From the NCBI RefSeq assembly GCF_902859745.1, contig NZ_CADIJW010000033.1, positions 1 to 64,000 of the forward strand: 64,000 nt of DNA, written 5' to 3'. How positions within the stretch are numbered: the first letter of the stretch is position 1; each line of letters opens with the position of its first letter. The DNA comes from Achromobacter dolens. Lineage in GTDB: Bacteria > Pseudomonadota > Gammaproteobacteria > Burkholderiales > Burkholderiaceae_B. This document shows, in pieces, positions 44,302-53,450 of this stretch. The notes below the pieces were generated by a model, which worked only from the letters and a program-made list of their open reading frames with translations, was not told the DNA's origin and made no database searches. The translations under genes and the position numbers were made by a program.

Positions 44302-45093
44302 TCAGTGGTCTTTCTTCCAGTCGGTCGAATACCAGTACTTGACCTGTTCCGGCAATGTGTTGTCGGCGGTCTTGAGCGTCTGCCAGTTGTCGAGCCAGAA
44401 CTTCAGGCGGAAGGCATTGGGGCCGACGGCGAAGGCCAGCGGTTCGCGCACCATGATGCCGTCCAGCACCCGCAGGTTGCCGAAGTCCACCAGGAACTGG
44501 TTGGCGGTGGACAGGGACATGATGCCGGCGTCCAGGCGGCCGGTGGACAGCGCCTGGCCGACCGGCGCGCTGCCGCCGGAGAATTCCTTGAGCGTGGCCT
44601 TGGGCAGCATCTTCTTGCCGACCTCGGCGTAGGTGCTGGCGCCCAGCGCGCCGACGGTCACCCCGTCCTTGTCCAGTTCCGCGTACGACTTGTAGGGCGA
44701 GTCCTTGGGCACCACGGCCACGGTGTCGGCGTAGAACATGGGCGCCGAGAACAGCACCTGGGCGGCGCGCTGCGGCGTCGGCGTCATGTCGGCGGCCACC
44801 ATGTCGGCCTTGCCGGACAGCAGCGCCGGGATCAGGCCCTTCCACTCGTAGTCCTGCAGCACCAGCTTGACGCCCAGGTCGTCGGCCATGCGCTTGGCGA
44901 CTTCGACCGCCAGGCCGGTGCGCTTGCCGCTCTTGTCCATGAAGCTCATCAGCGGGCCGGAGGTCTGCACCGCCACCCGCAGCTCGCCGCGCTTGATGAT
45001 GTCCGACAGTTCGTCGGCGCGGGCAGGCTGCGCCATCGCGGTAACGGCCAGCGCGACGCCGGCGGCGCCCAGCCATTGTTTGATTTTCAGCAT
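44302..45093 (-). CDS. Amino-acid ABC transporter periplasmic binding protein (SBP family 3)
   Basis: A 263-residue secreted protein: signal peptide ending QPARAD, then ELSDIIKRGELRVAVQTSGPLMSFMDKSGKRTGL and the family signature GLAVEVAKRMADDLGVKLVL. AAGGGGAAG precedes the ATG at 45093. It supplies the transporter encoded downstream. The ligand is probably a polar or cyclic amino acid such as lysine or pipecolate, given the neighbouring catabolic genes. Confidence 0.9.
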   Translation of the reverse strand: MLKIKQWLGAAGVALAVTAMAQPARADELSDIIKRGELRVAVQTSGPLMSFMDKSGKRTGLAVEVAKRMADDLGVKLVLQDYEWKGLIPALLSGKADMVAADMTPTPQRAAQVLFSAPMFYADTVAVVPKDSPYKSYAELDKDGVTVGALGASTYAEVGKKMLPKATLKEFSGGSAPVGQALSTGRLDAGIMSLSTANQFLVDFGNLRVLDGIMVREPLAFAVGPNAFRLKFWLDNWQTLKTADNTLPEQVKYWYSTDWKKDH

Positions 45094-45183
45094 TTGCTTC
45101 CCCTTCAAGATGGATGACATGTGTCGTTCCGGGCGTACACCTGGTGCCGGCGGCGCCCGGTCAGGCCGGGCCGGCCCTGCTTG

Positions 45184-45250
45184 CTGCGTACTGCGATTGC
45201 TGCGTGATGCGGATGCGGCGTGCTGCGTGAAGCGAAGACTGCGTGATGCG
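45184..45250. repeat. Four tandem-like copies of a 12-mer
   Basis: CTGCGTACTGCG (45184), CTGCGTGATGCG (45200), CTGCGTGAAGCG (45223) and CTGCGTGATGCG (45239) recur with start-to-start spacings of 16, 23 and 16 bp. They lie in the 196-bp gap upstream of the binding-protein gene and downstream of the ATPase gene. They could bind a regulator or form RNA structure. Confidence 0.65.
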
Positions 45251-45289
45251 CAAATACGAACGGCCATGCGGGCCGGCGCCGACGGCCCG

Positions 45290-46045
45290 CTACAGGATCT
45301 TTTCCAGGAAAGCCCGGGTGCGCGCCTCTTTCGGCTGGCCGAAGACTTCAGCCGGCGTGCCGGACTCGACGACGCGGCCGGCGTCCATGAACAGGGCGCG
45401 GTCGCCCACGTCGCGGGCAAAGCCCATCTCGTGCGTCACCACCGCCATGGTCATGCCGTCGCGCGCCAGCGCGCGCATCAATTCCAGGATGCCGCCAACG
45501 GTTTCCGGGTCGAGCGCCGAGGTGGCCTCGTCGAACAGCATCAGTTTCGGGTCCATCGCCAGGGCGCGGGCGATCGCCACGCGCTGCTGCTGGCCGCCGG
45601 ACAACTGGGTGGGATAGCGCGGGCCGAAGTCGGCCATGCCGACCCGGTCCAGCAGTTCCAGGGCGTAGCGCTCGGCCTGGGCGCGGTCGCGGCCGCGCAC
45701 TACGCGTTGCGGCAGGGCCACATTGTCGAGCGCGGTGCGATGCTGGAACAGGTTGAAGTGCTGGAACACCATGCCGACCTCGGTGCGCCAGCGGTTGACG
45801 TCGGTGGCCGGGTCGGTCAGCGAGACGCCATCGACGCGGATAGTGCCGCTGTCGATGCGCTCCAGCCCGTTGAGGGTGCGCAGGAAGGTGCTCTTGCCCG
45901 AGCCCGACGGCCCCACCACCACCAGCACCTCGCCACGCTCCAGGCGGCAGTCGATGCCCGCCAGCGCCAGATGATCGGGCTGGCCTTCGCGCTGGTAGGT
46001 CTTGGTGACCGACTCGACTAGCAGCAGGGGTTCTGACACGCGCAT
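45290..46045 (-). CDS. Polar amino-acid ABC transporter ATPase (HisP/GlnQ type)
   Basis: A 251-residue ATPase. Walker [11 protein letters not shown]-loop [13 protein letters not shown], signature [15 protein letters not shown], Walker [15 protein letters not shown] and H-loop VVTHEMGFA are all present. The start is the ATG at 46045; a longer frame upstream has no family sequence. It is the first gene of the leftward transport-oxidase operon and is divergent from the aldehyde dehydrogenase. Confidence 0.92.
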   Translation of the reverse strand: MRVSEPLLLVESVTKTYQREGQPDHLALAGIDCRLERGEVLVVVGPSGSGKSTFLRTLNGLERIDSGTIRVDGVSLTDPATDVNRWRTEVGMVFQHFNLFQHRTALDNVALPQRVVRGRDRAQAERYALELLDRVGMADFGPRYPTQLSGGQQQRVAIARALAMDPKLMLFDEATSALDPETVGGILELMRALARDGMTMAVVTHEMGFARDVGDRALFMDAGRVVESGTPAEVFGQPKEARTRAFLEKIL

Positions 46046-46172
46046 TGCCTTCAAAAAAGGTTTCGCATTTCGCGCTGGAGTTTCGTATAGTAAATTTATT
46101 TCCAGAATCGCCACTTAGGCATAACCCTTAAGCGAAGGCTCGCCCCTTCGCCGGCATCTCCAAGGAACCGGT

Positions 46173-47675
46173 ATGGACACGCCCCAAGACATCCTGCGCG
46201 CACTCGGCCTCAACCCCGCGACCCTGACCGGCGGCACGCTCGTCGCCCGCAGCCCGATCGACGGCGCCGAGCTGGCCCAGGTCCACGAGCACACGGTGGC
46301 GCAGGCCCACGCGGCCATCACCCGCGCCCGCCAGGCCAGCGTGGCCTGGCGCGACGTGCCCGCGCCGCGCCGCGGCGAGCTGCTGCGCCTGTTCGGCGAA
46401 GTGCTGCGCCAGCACAAGCGCGAACTGGGCCGCCTGGTCAGCCTGGAAGCCGGCAAGATCCTGGCCGAGGGCGAAGGCGAGGTCCAGGAAATGATCGACA
46501 TCTGCGACTTCGCCGTGGGCCTGTCGCGCCAGTTGTACGGCCTGACCATCGCCTCCGAGCGCCCCGGCCACCGCATGATGGAAACCTGGCATCCGCTGGG
46601 CGTGGTGGGCGTCATCAGCGCCTTCAACTTCCCGGTGGCGGTGTGGTCGTGGAACGCCGCGCTGGCGCTGGTGTGCGGCAACGCGGTGGTCTGGAAGCCG
46701 TCGGAAAAGACGCCGCTGACAGCCCTGGCCTGCCAGGCGCTGTTCGCGCAGGCGCTGCAGCGCTTCGGCGACGCGCCGGCCGGCCTGTCGGAAGTGCTGA
46801 TCGGCGGCCGCGACATCGGCGAGGCGCTGGTGGATTCGCACACCGTGGCGCTGGTGTCGGCCACCGGCTCGACCCGCATGGGCCGCCAGGTGGGCCCGCG
46901 CGTGGCGCAACGCTTCGGCCGCGTGCTGCTGGAACTGGGCGGCAACAACGCCATCATCGTCGGCCCCACCGCCGACCTGGACATGGCCGCGCGCGGCATC
47001 GTCTTCGGCGCCATCGGCACCGCCGGCCAGCGCTGCACCACCACGCGCCGCCTGATCGTGCACGAAAGCGTGGCCGACGACCTGCTGCAGCGCCTGCACA
47101 AGGCCTATGCCAGCGCGCCCATCGGCAACCCGCTGGACGGCAAGAACCTGGTCGGCCCGCTGATCGACCGCGCCTCGTTCGACGCCATGCAGGCCGCGCT
47201 CAAGGCCGCCGGCGAACAGGGCGGCAAGGTCACGGGTGGCGAACGCGTGCTGGCCGACCAGTACCCGGACGCCTGGTACGTGCGCCCCGCCATCGCCGAG
47301 ATGCCCGGCCAGACCGACGTGGTCTGCCACGAGACCTTCGCGCCGATCCTGTACGTGATGCGCTACAGCGATTTCAACCAGGCGCTGGCGCTGCAGAACG
47401 GCGTGCCGCAGGGCCTGTCGTCGGCCATCTTCACCAACGACCTGCGCGAGGCCGAGACCTTCCTGTCGGCCGCGGGGTCCGACTGCGGCATCGCCAACGT
47501 CAACATCGGCACCTCGGGCGCCGAGATCGGCGGCGCCTTCGGCGGGGAAAAGGAAACCGGCGGCGGCCGCGAGTCGGGCTCGGACGCCTGGCGCAACTAC
47601 ATGCGCCGCGCCACCAACACCATCAACTACTCGCGCAACCTGCCGCTGGCGCAGGGCATCAAGTTCGGCGAATAG
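46173..47675 (+). CDS. amaB: Aldehyde dehydrogenase, ALDH7/AmaB-like (aminoadipate-semialdehyde type)
   Basis: A 500-residue NAD(P)-dependent dehydrogenase. Catalytic Cys288 is in GTAGQRCTTTRR and Glu254 in LLELGGNNA. FNFPVAVWSWNAALALVCGN and FGGEKETGGGRESGSDAW are typical of the ALDH7 branch, which oxidises alpha-aminoadipate semialdehyde/piperideine-6-carboxylate in lysine breakdown. It is divergent from an operon with an amino-acid importer and an FAD amine oxidase, which fits a lysine-pipecolate route. The symbol is by family resemblance, not proof. Confidence 0.8.
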   Translation: MDTPQDILRALGLNPATLTGGTLVARSPIDGAELAQVHEHTVAQAHAAITRARQASVAWRDVPAPRRGELLRLFGEVLRQHKRELGRLVSLEAGKILAEGEGEVQEMIDICDFAVGLSRQLYGLTIASERPGHRMMETWHPLGVVGVISAFNFPVAVWSWNAALALVCGNAVVWKPSEKTPLTALACQALFAQALQRFGDAPAGLSEVLIGGRDIGEALVDSHTVALVSATGSTRMGRQVGPRVAQRFGRVLLELGGNNAIIVGPTADLDMAARGIVFGAIGTAGQRCTTTRRLIVHESVADDLLQRLHKAYASAPIGNPLDGKNLVGPLIDRASFDAMQAALKAAGEQGGKVTGGERVLADQYPDAWYVRPAIAEMPGQTDVVCHETFAPILYVMRYSDFNQALALQNGVPQGLSSAIFTNDLREAETFLSAAGSDCGIANVNIGTSGAEIGGAFGGEKETGGGRESGSDAWRNYMRRATNTINYSRNLPLAQGIKFGE

Positions 47676-47694
47676 GCCGCAAGGCGGGTGACAT

Positions 47695-47728
47695 GAGGCC
47701 CGCGCGTCGCCGGCGATGCGCGGGCCTC
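47695..47728. terminator. Strong hairpin after the aldehyde dehydrogenase
   Basis: An 11-bp perfect stem (47695-47705 with 47718-47728) with a 12-nt loop that itself can pair. There is no T-run, so it is a terminator-like or mRNA-stabilising structure. Confidence 0.5.
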
Positions 47729-47743
47729 GCCCATGTTGCAAGT

Positions 47744-47778
47744 CCTACATCCGATTAGCCTGGCTTACAAAATGTAGG
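47744..47778. promoter_or_regulatory. Inverted repeat upstream of pldA
   Basis: CCTACAT (47744-47750) and ATGTAGG (47772-47778) form a 7-bp inverted pair 21 bp apart. CTACAT recurs at 47790-47795. All three lie within 85 bp upstream of the phospholipase start and could be a regulator site. Weak evidence. Confidence 0.3.
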
Positions 47779-47824
47779 CCGGGCCGATGCTACATTGCAT
47801 CGTCACAGATTCCACCCGCCTCCC

Positions 47825-49108
47825 ATGACTTCGTCCCGACGCATCGCCCTTCCCCTGCGCACCCTGACCGCCGCCCTGGCGCTGGGCCTGGCCGGCACCG
47901 CCGCCGCCGGCGTGTCCTACCGGCTCGACCGTCCTTCGGCCGCCCCCGGCGACACCGTGACCATCGAAGCGGTGTATTTCAACGAAGGCAATGCCCGCGC
48001 CACCTGGGAGGCCCCGCCAGAGCTGGTGCTGCAATGGCGCGGCCAGGACGGCCAGATCGTGCGCAGCCTGGCCAAGCTGCAGGGCGACAAGGCCAATTAC
48101 AGCGTGCCGGTCAACAATTTCGCGCGGATGGCGTGGACGGCCGTCGTGCCCGCCACGGCGCGCGGCTTGCAGGCGATCGCCATCGAAGGCCAGCCGGCGA
48201 TGATGGCGCTGGACGCCACCGGCCGCGACAGCGGCACACTGGCCAGCACGCCCGCGCAAGGCCCCGTGGTCGATCCGCGCACCGGGCAGCCCGTGCCGCC
48301 GGCCGTGGTCACGGCGGCCGGCGCGTCGCCCGAGGGCGGACCGGCGCCGGACGCCGTGGCCGTCTCGTCCTACCAGCAATCGGCCTTCGATCATTTCCGC
48401 AGCGCGATCTCGGAATACAAGCCGGTGTACTTCGACATCGGCACCCGCGGCCAGACCACCGCGCGCTTTCAGATCAGCGCCAAGTACCGCCTGTTCAGCC
48501 CGTCCGGCAACCGCCCGGCGACCTGGGGCGAGAATTTCTACCTGGGCTACACCCAGACCTCGCTGTGGGACCTGCAGGGCGATTCCATGCCCTTCATCGA
48601 CACCACCTTCAACCCCAGCCTGTTCTGGCTGTCCGACAACATGTGGCAGTCGGCAAACCAGAGCTGGCGACTGGGCATGAACACCGGCGTCGAGCACAAC
48701 TCCAACGGCAAGGCCGGCGACGACTCGCGCTCGGTCAACGACGCCTACATCCAGCCGCAGTTCAACTACCGCTTCGACGGCGGCAGCACGCTGACCTTCG
48801 CGCCCAAGGTCAAGGCCTACTTCGGCGTGGCCAGCGAGAACTCCGACTACGCCGACTATGCCGGCCGCGTGGACTGGAACCTGCGCTGGGCGCAGGACAA
48901 CGGCGCGGTGGTCTCGGCCATGTACCGCCAGGGCGACCAGCGCCGCCGCACCACGCAGCTCGACTTCGCCTGGCCGCTGCAGCGCACCTGGCTGAACATG
49001 AACGGCTACCTGCACCTGCAGTACTTCAACGGCTACGGCGAAACGCTGCTGGGCTACAACCAGCGCAACGAATCGCAGTTCCGCATCGGCTTGTCGCTGG
49101 TGCCTTGA
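47825..49108 (+). CDS. pldA: Outer-membrane phospholipase A (PldA/OMPLA)
   Basis: A 427-residue protein with a signal peptide and a 12-strand barrel in the C-terminal 250 residues. The catalytic triad matches E. coli OMPLA spacing: His291 and Ser293 in VEHNSNGKAG and Asn305 in SVNDAY. The first 170 residues form an extra periplasmic domain longer than in enterobacterial PldA. OMPLA degrades surface-exposed phospholipids when outer-membrane asymmetry is lost. Confidence 0.92.
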   Translation: MTSSRRIALPLRTLTAALALGLAGTAAAGVSYRLDRPSAAPGDTVTIEAVYFNEGNARATWEAPPELVLQWRGQDGQIVRSLAKLQGDKANYSVPVNNFARMAWTAVVPATARGLQAIAIEGQPAMMALDATGRDSGTLASTPAQGPVVDPRTGQPVPPAVVTAAGASPEGGPAPDAVAVSSYQQSAFDHFRSAISEYKPVYFDIGTRGQTTARFQISAKYRLFSPSGNRPATWGENFYLGYTQTSLWDLQGDSMPFIDTTFNPSLFWLSDNMWQSANQSWRLGMNTGVEHNSNGKAGDDSRSVNDAYIQPQFNYRFDGGSTLTFAPKVKAYFGVASENSDYADYAGRVDWNLRWAQDNGAVVSAMYRQGDQRRRTTQLDFAWPLQRTWLNMNGYLHLQYFNGYGETLLGYNQRNESQFRIGLSLVP

Positions 49109-49135
49109 CGCACAGGCCGCCGTCGGTCTGGCGTC

Positions 49136-50071
49136 CTAGCGCCCCCAGCGCAGCACCAGCGGATCCAGCCGCCGCGCCACCTCCAGCAGGCCCTGCCGCA
49201 CTTCCGGCCGCATGGCCGGGAACGGATGGCGCGGCGCGTCGCAGGCGATCACGCCGCCGGCCTTCATCAGCGCCTTGGCGGTCAGGATGCCGCCCTGGCG
49301 GTTCTCGTAGTTGATGAGCGGCAACCAGCGCTCATACAGGCGGTAGGCGTCGTCGGCGCGGCCTGCGCGATGCGCCTCGATGATCGGCCGGATGCCGTCG
49401 GCGAAGCCGCCGCCCGTCATGGAGCCGGTGGCGCCGGCGTCCAGGTCCGGCAGCAGCGTGATGGCCTCTTCGCCATCCCACGGCCCTTCCACCGCCGCGC
49501 CGCCCAGCGCGATCAGGTCGCGCAGCTTGCTGGCCGCGCCGGCGGTCTCGATCTTGAAGTACGACACCTGCGCGATCTCGCGCGCCATGCGCGCCAGCAG
49601 CGCAGCGGGCAGCGGCGTGCCGGCGACCGGCGCGTCCTGGATCATGATGGGGATGTCGATGGCGTCCGACACCTGCTGGAAGAACCCGACCACCTGCTCC
49701 TCGGCAACGCGGATGGTGGCCCCGTGGTACGGCGGCATGATCATCACCATGGCCGCGCCCTGCTCCTGCGCCCGGCGGCTGCGCGCCGCGCACACCCGGG
49801 TGCCGTAGTGCGTGGTGGTGACGATCACCGGCACCCGGCCCGCCACGTGTTCCAGCAGCGTGCGCGTGAGGATCTCGCGCTCGTCGTCCGACAGCGAGAA
49901 CTGCTCGGAGAAGTTGGCCAGGATGCACAGGCCGTCCACGCCGCTGTCGATCATGAAATCGACGGCGCGCTTCTGGCCCGCCAGGTCCAGCTCGCCCGCT
50001 TCGGTGAAGATGGTGGGCACCACCGGAAAGATGCCGCGATAGCGCGGCGCCGGCACAGTCGTCGTGGTCAT
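49136..50071 (-). CDS. DHDPS/NAL-family aldolase, probable 2-keto-3-deoxy-acid aldolase
   Basis: A 311-residue TIM-barrel lyase. The Schiff-base lysine is Lys173 in VSYFKIET and the conserved Tyr115 is in MPPYHG. The usual GTTGE loop is ANFSEQ and the YNxP loop is IQDAPV, so it is not a lysine-biosynthetic DHDPS. Lying 5 bp after L-rhamnonate dehydratase, it most likely cleaves 2-keto-3-deoxy-L-rhamnonate to pyruvate and L-lactaldehyde. The start is the ATG at 50071; longer frames run into the dehydratase gene. Confidence 0.8.
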   Translation of the reverse strand: MTTTTVPAPRYRGIFPVVPTIFTEAGELDLAGQKRAVDFMIDSGVDGLCILANFSEQFSLSDDEREILTRTLLEHVAGRVPVIVTTTHYGTRVCAARSRRAQEQGAAMVMIMPPYHGATIRVAEEQVVGFFQQVSDAIDIPIMIQDAPVAGTPLPAALLARMAREIAQVSYFKIETAGAASKLRDLIALGGAAVEGPWDGEEAITLLPDLDAGATGSMTGGGFADGIRPIIEAHRAGRADDAYRLYERWLPLINYENRQGGILTAKALMKAGGVIACDAPRHPFPAMRPEVRQGLLEVARRLDPLVLRWGR

Positions 50072-50076
50072 GGCGC

Positions 50077-51249
50077 TCACTCGATGATGTTGAAGTCTTT
50101 CAGGTATTCGGTCTTCAGGCTCAGGCCCAGGCCCGGCTGGTTGTCGTCCAGGTCGATGAAGCCTTCCCTGGCCACCGGCTCGCCGTCGAAGATGTAGTAG
50201 AAGAGTTCGTTGCCCACTTCCACGTCGAACATCGGGAAATACTCGCTCATGGGCGAGGCCAGCGTGCTCATGGTCAGATGGTAGTTGTGCATCTGGCCGG
50301 CGTGCGGGATGACCGGCACGCTGTAGGCTTCGCACAGGGCATTGATCTTGTGGGCGGCGGTGATGCCGCCGACGCGGTTGGTGTCGTACTGCACCACCGA
50401 CACCGCCTTGCGGTCCAGCAGTTGCTTGAAGCCATACAGCGAGAACTCGTGCTCGCCGCCCGAGATCGGGATCGAGGTGAGCTGGTTCAGTTCGGCATAG
50501 CCGTCGATGTCGTCGGCGATGACCGGTTCCTCCAGCCAGCGCGGCTCGAACTTCTCCAGCTTGGGCAGCATGCGCTTGGCGTATTCCAGGTTCCAGCCCA
50601 TGTAGCATTCGAGCATCAGGTCGGTGTCGTAGCCGATCACCTCGCGCACCGCCTCGACCGACTTCAGGTTCTCCGACACGCCGCGCTGCAGGTGCGCCGG
50701 GCCGTAGCCGAAGCGCATCTTGAAGGCGGTGAAGCCCTGGTCCAGGTAGGTCTGGGCCTCTTCCTGCATGGCCTTGAGATCAGTGCGGTAGAGCTTGGAG
50801 TAATAGACCGGAATCTTCTCCTTGGTGCGCCCGCCCAGCAGCTTGAAGACCGGCTTGCCGACCGACTTGCCCAGGATGTCCCAGATCGCCAGGTCCACGC
50901 CCGAGATCGCCGCCATGGTCACGCCCTTGCGGCCCCAGGCATGGGTGGCGCGGTACATGCGCTGCCACAGGTATTCGTAGTCCCACGGGTCCTGGCCGAT
51001 CACCAGCGGCGCCAGGTACTGGTCGATGATGGCCTTGGCCACCCGCGGCGCCAGCGCCACGTTGCCCAGCCCGACGATGCCGTCGTCGGTCTCGACCTCG
51101 ACCACGGTCCAGCCGTGGAAGCGGAAGGTGCTCATGGTTTCCTGCGGCGAATACAGCAGGTCCATGGCGTTGGAGCAGAAGTTGCCTTGCGGCGGCACGG
51201 TCTTGCCGGTCCATTCAAAGACGCGCGCGCGGACGGATTTGATCTTCAT
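50077..51249 (-). CDS. rhmD: L-rhamnonate dehydratase (enolase superfamily)
   Basis: A 390-residue enzyme. The N-terminus [22 protein letters not shown] and [16 protein letters not shown] match rhamnonate dehydratases closely. The metal-binding acids are in [18 protein letters not shown] and ISGGEHEFS, and the catalytic histidine is in [11 protein letters not shown]. It dehydrates L-rhamnonate (or a stereochemically similar acid) to the 2-keto-3-deoxy acid that the downstream aldolase would split. Confidence 0.85.
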   Translation of the reverse strand: MKIKSVRARVFEWTGKTVPPQGNFCSNAMDLLYSPQETMSTFRFHGWTVVEVETDDGIVGLGNVALAPRVAKAIIDQYLAPLVIGQDPWDYEYLWQRMYRATHAWGRKGVTMAAISGVDLAIWDILGKSVGKPVFKLLGGRTKEKIPVYYSKLYRTDLKAMQEEAQTYLDQGFTAFKMRFGYGPAHLQRGVSENLKSVEAVREVIGYDTDLMLECYMGWNLEYAKRMLPKLEKFEPRWLEEPVIADDIDGYAELNQLTSIPISGGEHEFSLYGFKQLLDRKAVSVVQYDTNRVGGITAAHKINALCEAYSVPVIPHAGQMHNYHLTMSTLASPMSEYFPMFDVEVGNELFYYIFDGEPVAREGFIDLDDNQPGLGLSLKTEYLKDFNIIE

Positions 51250-51306
51250 GGGGATTCCTGCAAAAAATGGATCGAACGATGCGATGAATCGGAAGGAAAG
51301 GCCGCC

Positions 51307-52359
51307 TCAGGCCGCCGCGCGCGCGGCGCGGTGCGACAGGCCCATGCGGCAGGCGATGCGGAAAGCCTGCCAGGTGGCGTCGACGCTGGCGCGTCCCTGG
51401 CCGGCGATGTCGTAGGCGGTGCCGTGGGCCGGCGTGGTGATCGGGATCGGCAGGCCGCCCTGCACCGTCACGCCGCGCGAGAAGCCCAGCAGCTTGATCG
51501 CGATCTGGCCCTGGTCGTGGTACATGGTGACGATGGCCTGGAACTCGCCCGCCTGCGCCTTCAGGAAGATGGTGTCGGCCGGGAACGGGCCCTGCACCGG
51601 CAGCCCTTCCTGGTTCAGTTGGCGCACGGCCGGGGCGATGATGTCGACCTCTTCGCGGCCGCAGGTGCCGCCATCGCCGCCATGCGGATTGAACGCCGCC
51701 ACCGCCACACGCGGCGCGGCCACGCCGTTGGCCTGCAAGGACTGGTAGATCAGCCGCGTGGCGGCCTTGATGCCGTCGATGCTGAGCGCGGCGGCGGCGT
51801 CCTTGAGCGGAATGTGCGAGGACACGCGCGAGGTCCACAGCTCGCCCAGCGTGTTGAACTCGCAGAAGTAGCCCGTCACGCCCAGGTACTGCGCGAAGTG
51901 GTGCAACTCGTCATCGTGGCGCAGCCCGCCCTGCTTCATCGCGTGCTTGTTCAGCGGCGCGAAGCAGATGGCGTCGATGTGGCCGGCCAGCGCCGCGTCC
52001 ATGCAGGCGTCCAGCACCCGCAGCACCGAGGCGCCGCCGGGCGCCTGCGCCTGGCCCAGGTTGACGTCCTCGCGCCGCACGGTGTCCATCGCCAGCCACG
52101 CCGGCACGCCGGTATCCGGCCGCGTCCGCACGGCGTCGAAGCCGGCCACGGCCTGCGTGGCCACCTGCACCCCGGCCACCCGCTGGCCTTCGCGCCACAA
52201 CCATTCATCGCCCACCAGCACGATGTTGGCCAGTTGCGCCGCCTCGGGCCGCGCCAACAGGCGCGCGATCAGTTCGGGGCCGATGCCGGCGGGATCGCCC
52301 AGCGTGAGGGCGATGACGGGTTTGGCGGCGTTGCGGTCGTTGCTCATGCTGTGCTTCAT
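51307..52359 (-). CDS. PdxA-family 4-phospho-hydroxy-acid dehydrogenase (PdxA2-like)
   Basis: A 350-residue NAD-dependent oxidoreductase beginning IALTLGDPAGIGPELIARLLA, with the PdxA metal-site histidines around TMYHDQGQIAIKLLGF. Canonical PdxA makes vitamin B6 precursors. Copies located in sugar-acid operons, like this one, act on phosphorylated tetronates and similar acids. The ATG at 52359 overlaps the Bug-receptor stop; an ATG four codons later is an alternative. No kinase for the phospho-substrate is in the window, which leaves its step in the pathway open. Confidence 0.8.
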   Translation of the reverse strand: MKHSMSNDRNAAKPVIALTLGDPAGIGPELIARLLARPEAAQLANIVLVGDEWLWREGQRVAGVQVATQAVAGFDAVRTRPDTGVPAWLAMDTVRREDVNLGQAQAPGGASVLRVLDACMDAALAGHIDAICFAPLNKHAMKQGGLRHDDELHHFAQYLGVTGYFCEFNTLGELWTSRVSSHIPLKDAAAALSIDGIKAATRLIYQSLQANGVAAPRVAVAAFNPHGGDGGTCGREEVDIIAPAVRQLNQEGLPVQGPFPADTIFLKAQAGEFQAIVTMYHDQGQIAIKLLGFSRGVTVQGGLPIPITTPAHGTAYDIAGQGRASVDATWQAFRIACRMGLSHRAARAAA

Positions 52360-53330
52360 TCCACGGAGATATGGTTCTTCTTGATGATGCCGGCGTAGCG
52401 CTGGTTCTCGGCCTGGTGAAACTGCGCGAATTGCGCCTGGCTCATCGGATTGATGTCGGCGCCGATCGCCTGCAGGCGCGTCTGGGTCTCGGGCATGGCC
52501 AATACCGCATTGACCGAGTCATGCACGCGCTGCTGCACCGCCGCCGGCGTGCCGCTGGGCATGTAGATGCCGTACCAGGCGCTCATCTCGACGCCGCTGA
52601 CGCCGGCCTCGGCCATGGTCGGCACATCGGGCAACTGCGGGTTGCGCCTGGCGCTCAGCACCGCCAGCGCGCGCACCTTGCCGCTCTTGACGTGCGGGAT
52701 GACGGAGGACGCGGTCTCGAAGGCGATCTGCACCTGGCCGCCCATCAGGTCGACCATGGCCGGGCCGCTGCCGCGATAGGGAATGTGCGTCATCTGCACG
52801 CCAGTGGCGTCCTTGAACAGCTCGGCGGCGATGTGCTGGGTGCTGCCCGAGCCGCTGCTGGCGAAGTTGTATTCGCCCGGCTTGCGCTTGAGCAGCGCGA
52901 TCAGCTCCTGCACCGATTGCGCCGGCAACTGGTTGTTGACCACCAGGATGTTCGGCACCGCGCCCACGAACACCACCGGCGTCAGGTCGCGGTCGTTGTC
53001 GTAGCCCAGCTTGAGCAGGTGCGGCGCGATCGCATGCGCGGTGGACACGCCCATCACCATGGTGTGGCCGTCGCCCGACTTGGCCGCCAGGTCCGCCGCC
53101 AGCGTGTTGGACGCGCCCGGCTTGTTCTCCACCACCACGGTCTGCTTGAGCATCGGCCCAAGCTTGTCGGCCACGGCGCGCGCCATCGCGTCGGTGCCGC
53201 CGCCGGGGGCCGAGCCCACCAGCAGGCGCAACGGCCGGGTCGGCCAGTCGGCGCCCTGCGCCGGGGCGGGTGCGGCGGCGGACAGGCACAGCACGCCCGC
53301 CGCCAATGCGGCATAAAGCCGAGTCTTCAT
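52356..53330 (-). CDS. Bug-family (TctC-like) periplasmic solute-binding protein
   Basis: A 324-residue secreted receptor: signal peptide ending APAPAQGADWP, then LRLLVGSAPGGGTDAMARAVADKLG and the ligand loop NFASSGSGSTQHIAAELFK with HIPYRGSGPAMVDLMGG. It is the first gene of the sugar-acid operon and probably binds the aldonate that is catabolised by the downstream enzymes. No TctA/TctB membrane genes are present locally. Confidence 0.9.
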   Translation of the reverse strand: MKTRLYAALAAGVLCLSAAAPAPAQGADWPTRPLRLLVGSAPGGGTDAMARAVADKLGPMLKQTVVVENKPGASNTLAADLAAKSGDGHTMVMGVSTAHAIAPHLLKLGYDNDRDLTPVVFVGAVPNILVVNNQLPAQSVQELIALLKRKPGEYNFASSGSGSTQHIAAELFKDATGVQMTHIPYRGSGPAMVDLMGGQVQIAFETASSVIPHVKSGKVRALAVLSARRNPQLPDVPTMAEAGVSGVEMSAWYGIYMPSGTPAAVQQRVHDSVNAVLAMPETQTRLQAIGADINPMSQAQFAQFHQAENQRYAGIIKKNHISVE

Positions 53331-53450
53331 GGTTGTCTCCTTGGGGGCTTATGGCCCGTAGCGGGCTTTGTTATGCCTGCATCTTAGAAACAACCGCTGT
53401 TTCCGTAAAATGAAACTTTTGCACCAACCGTTCACTACAGGCGATCAATC

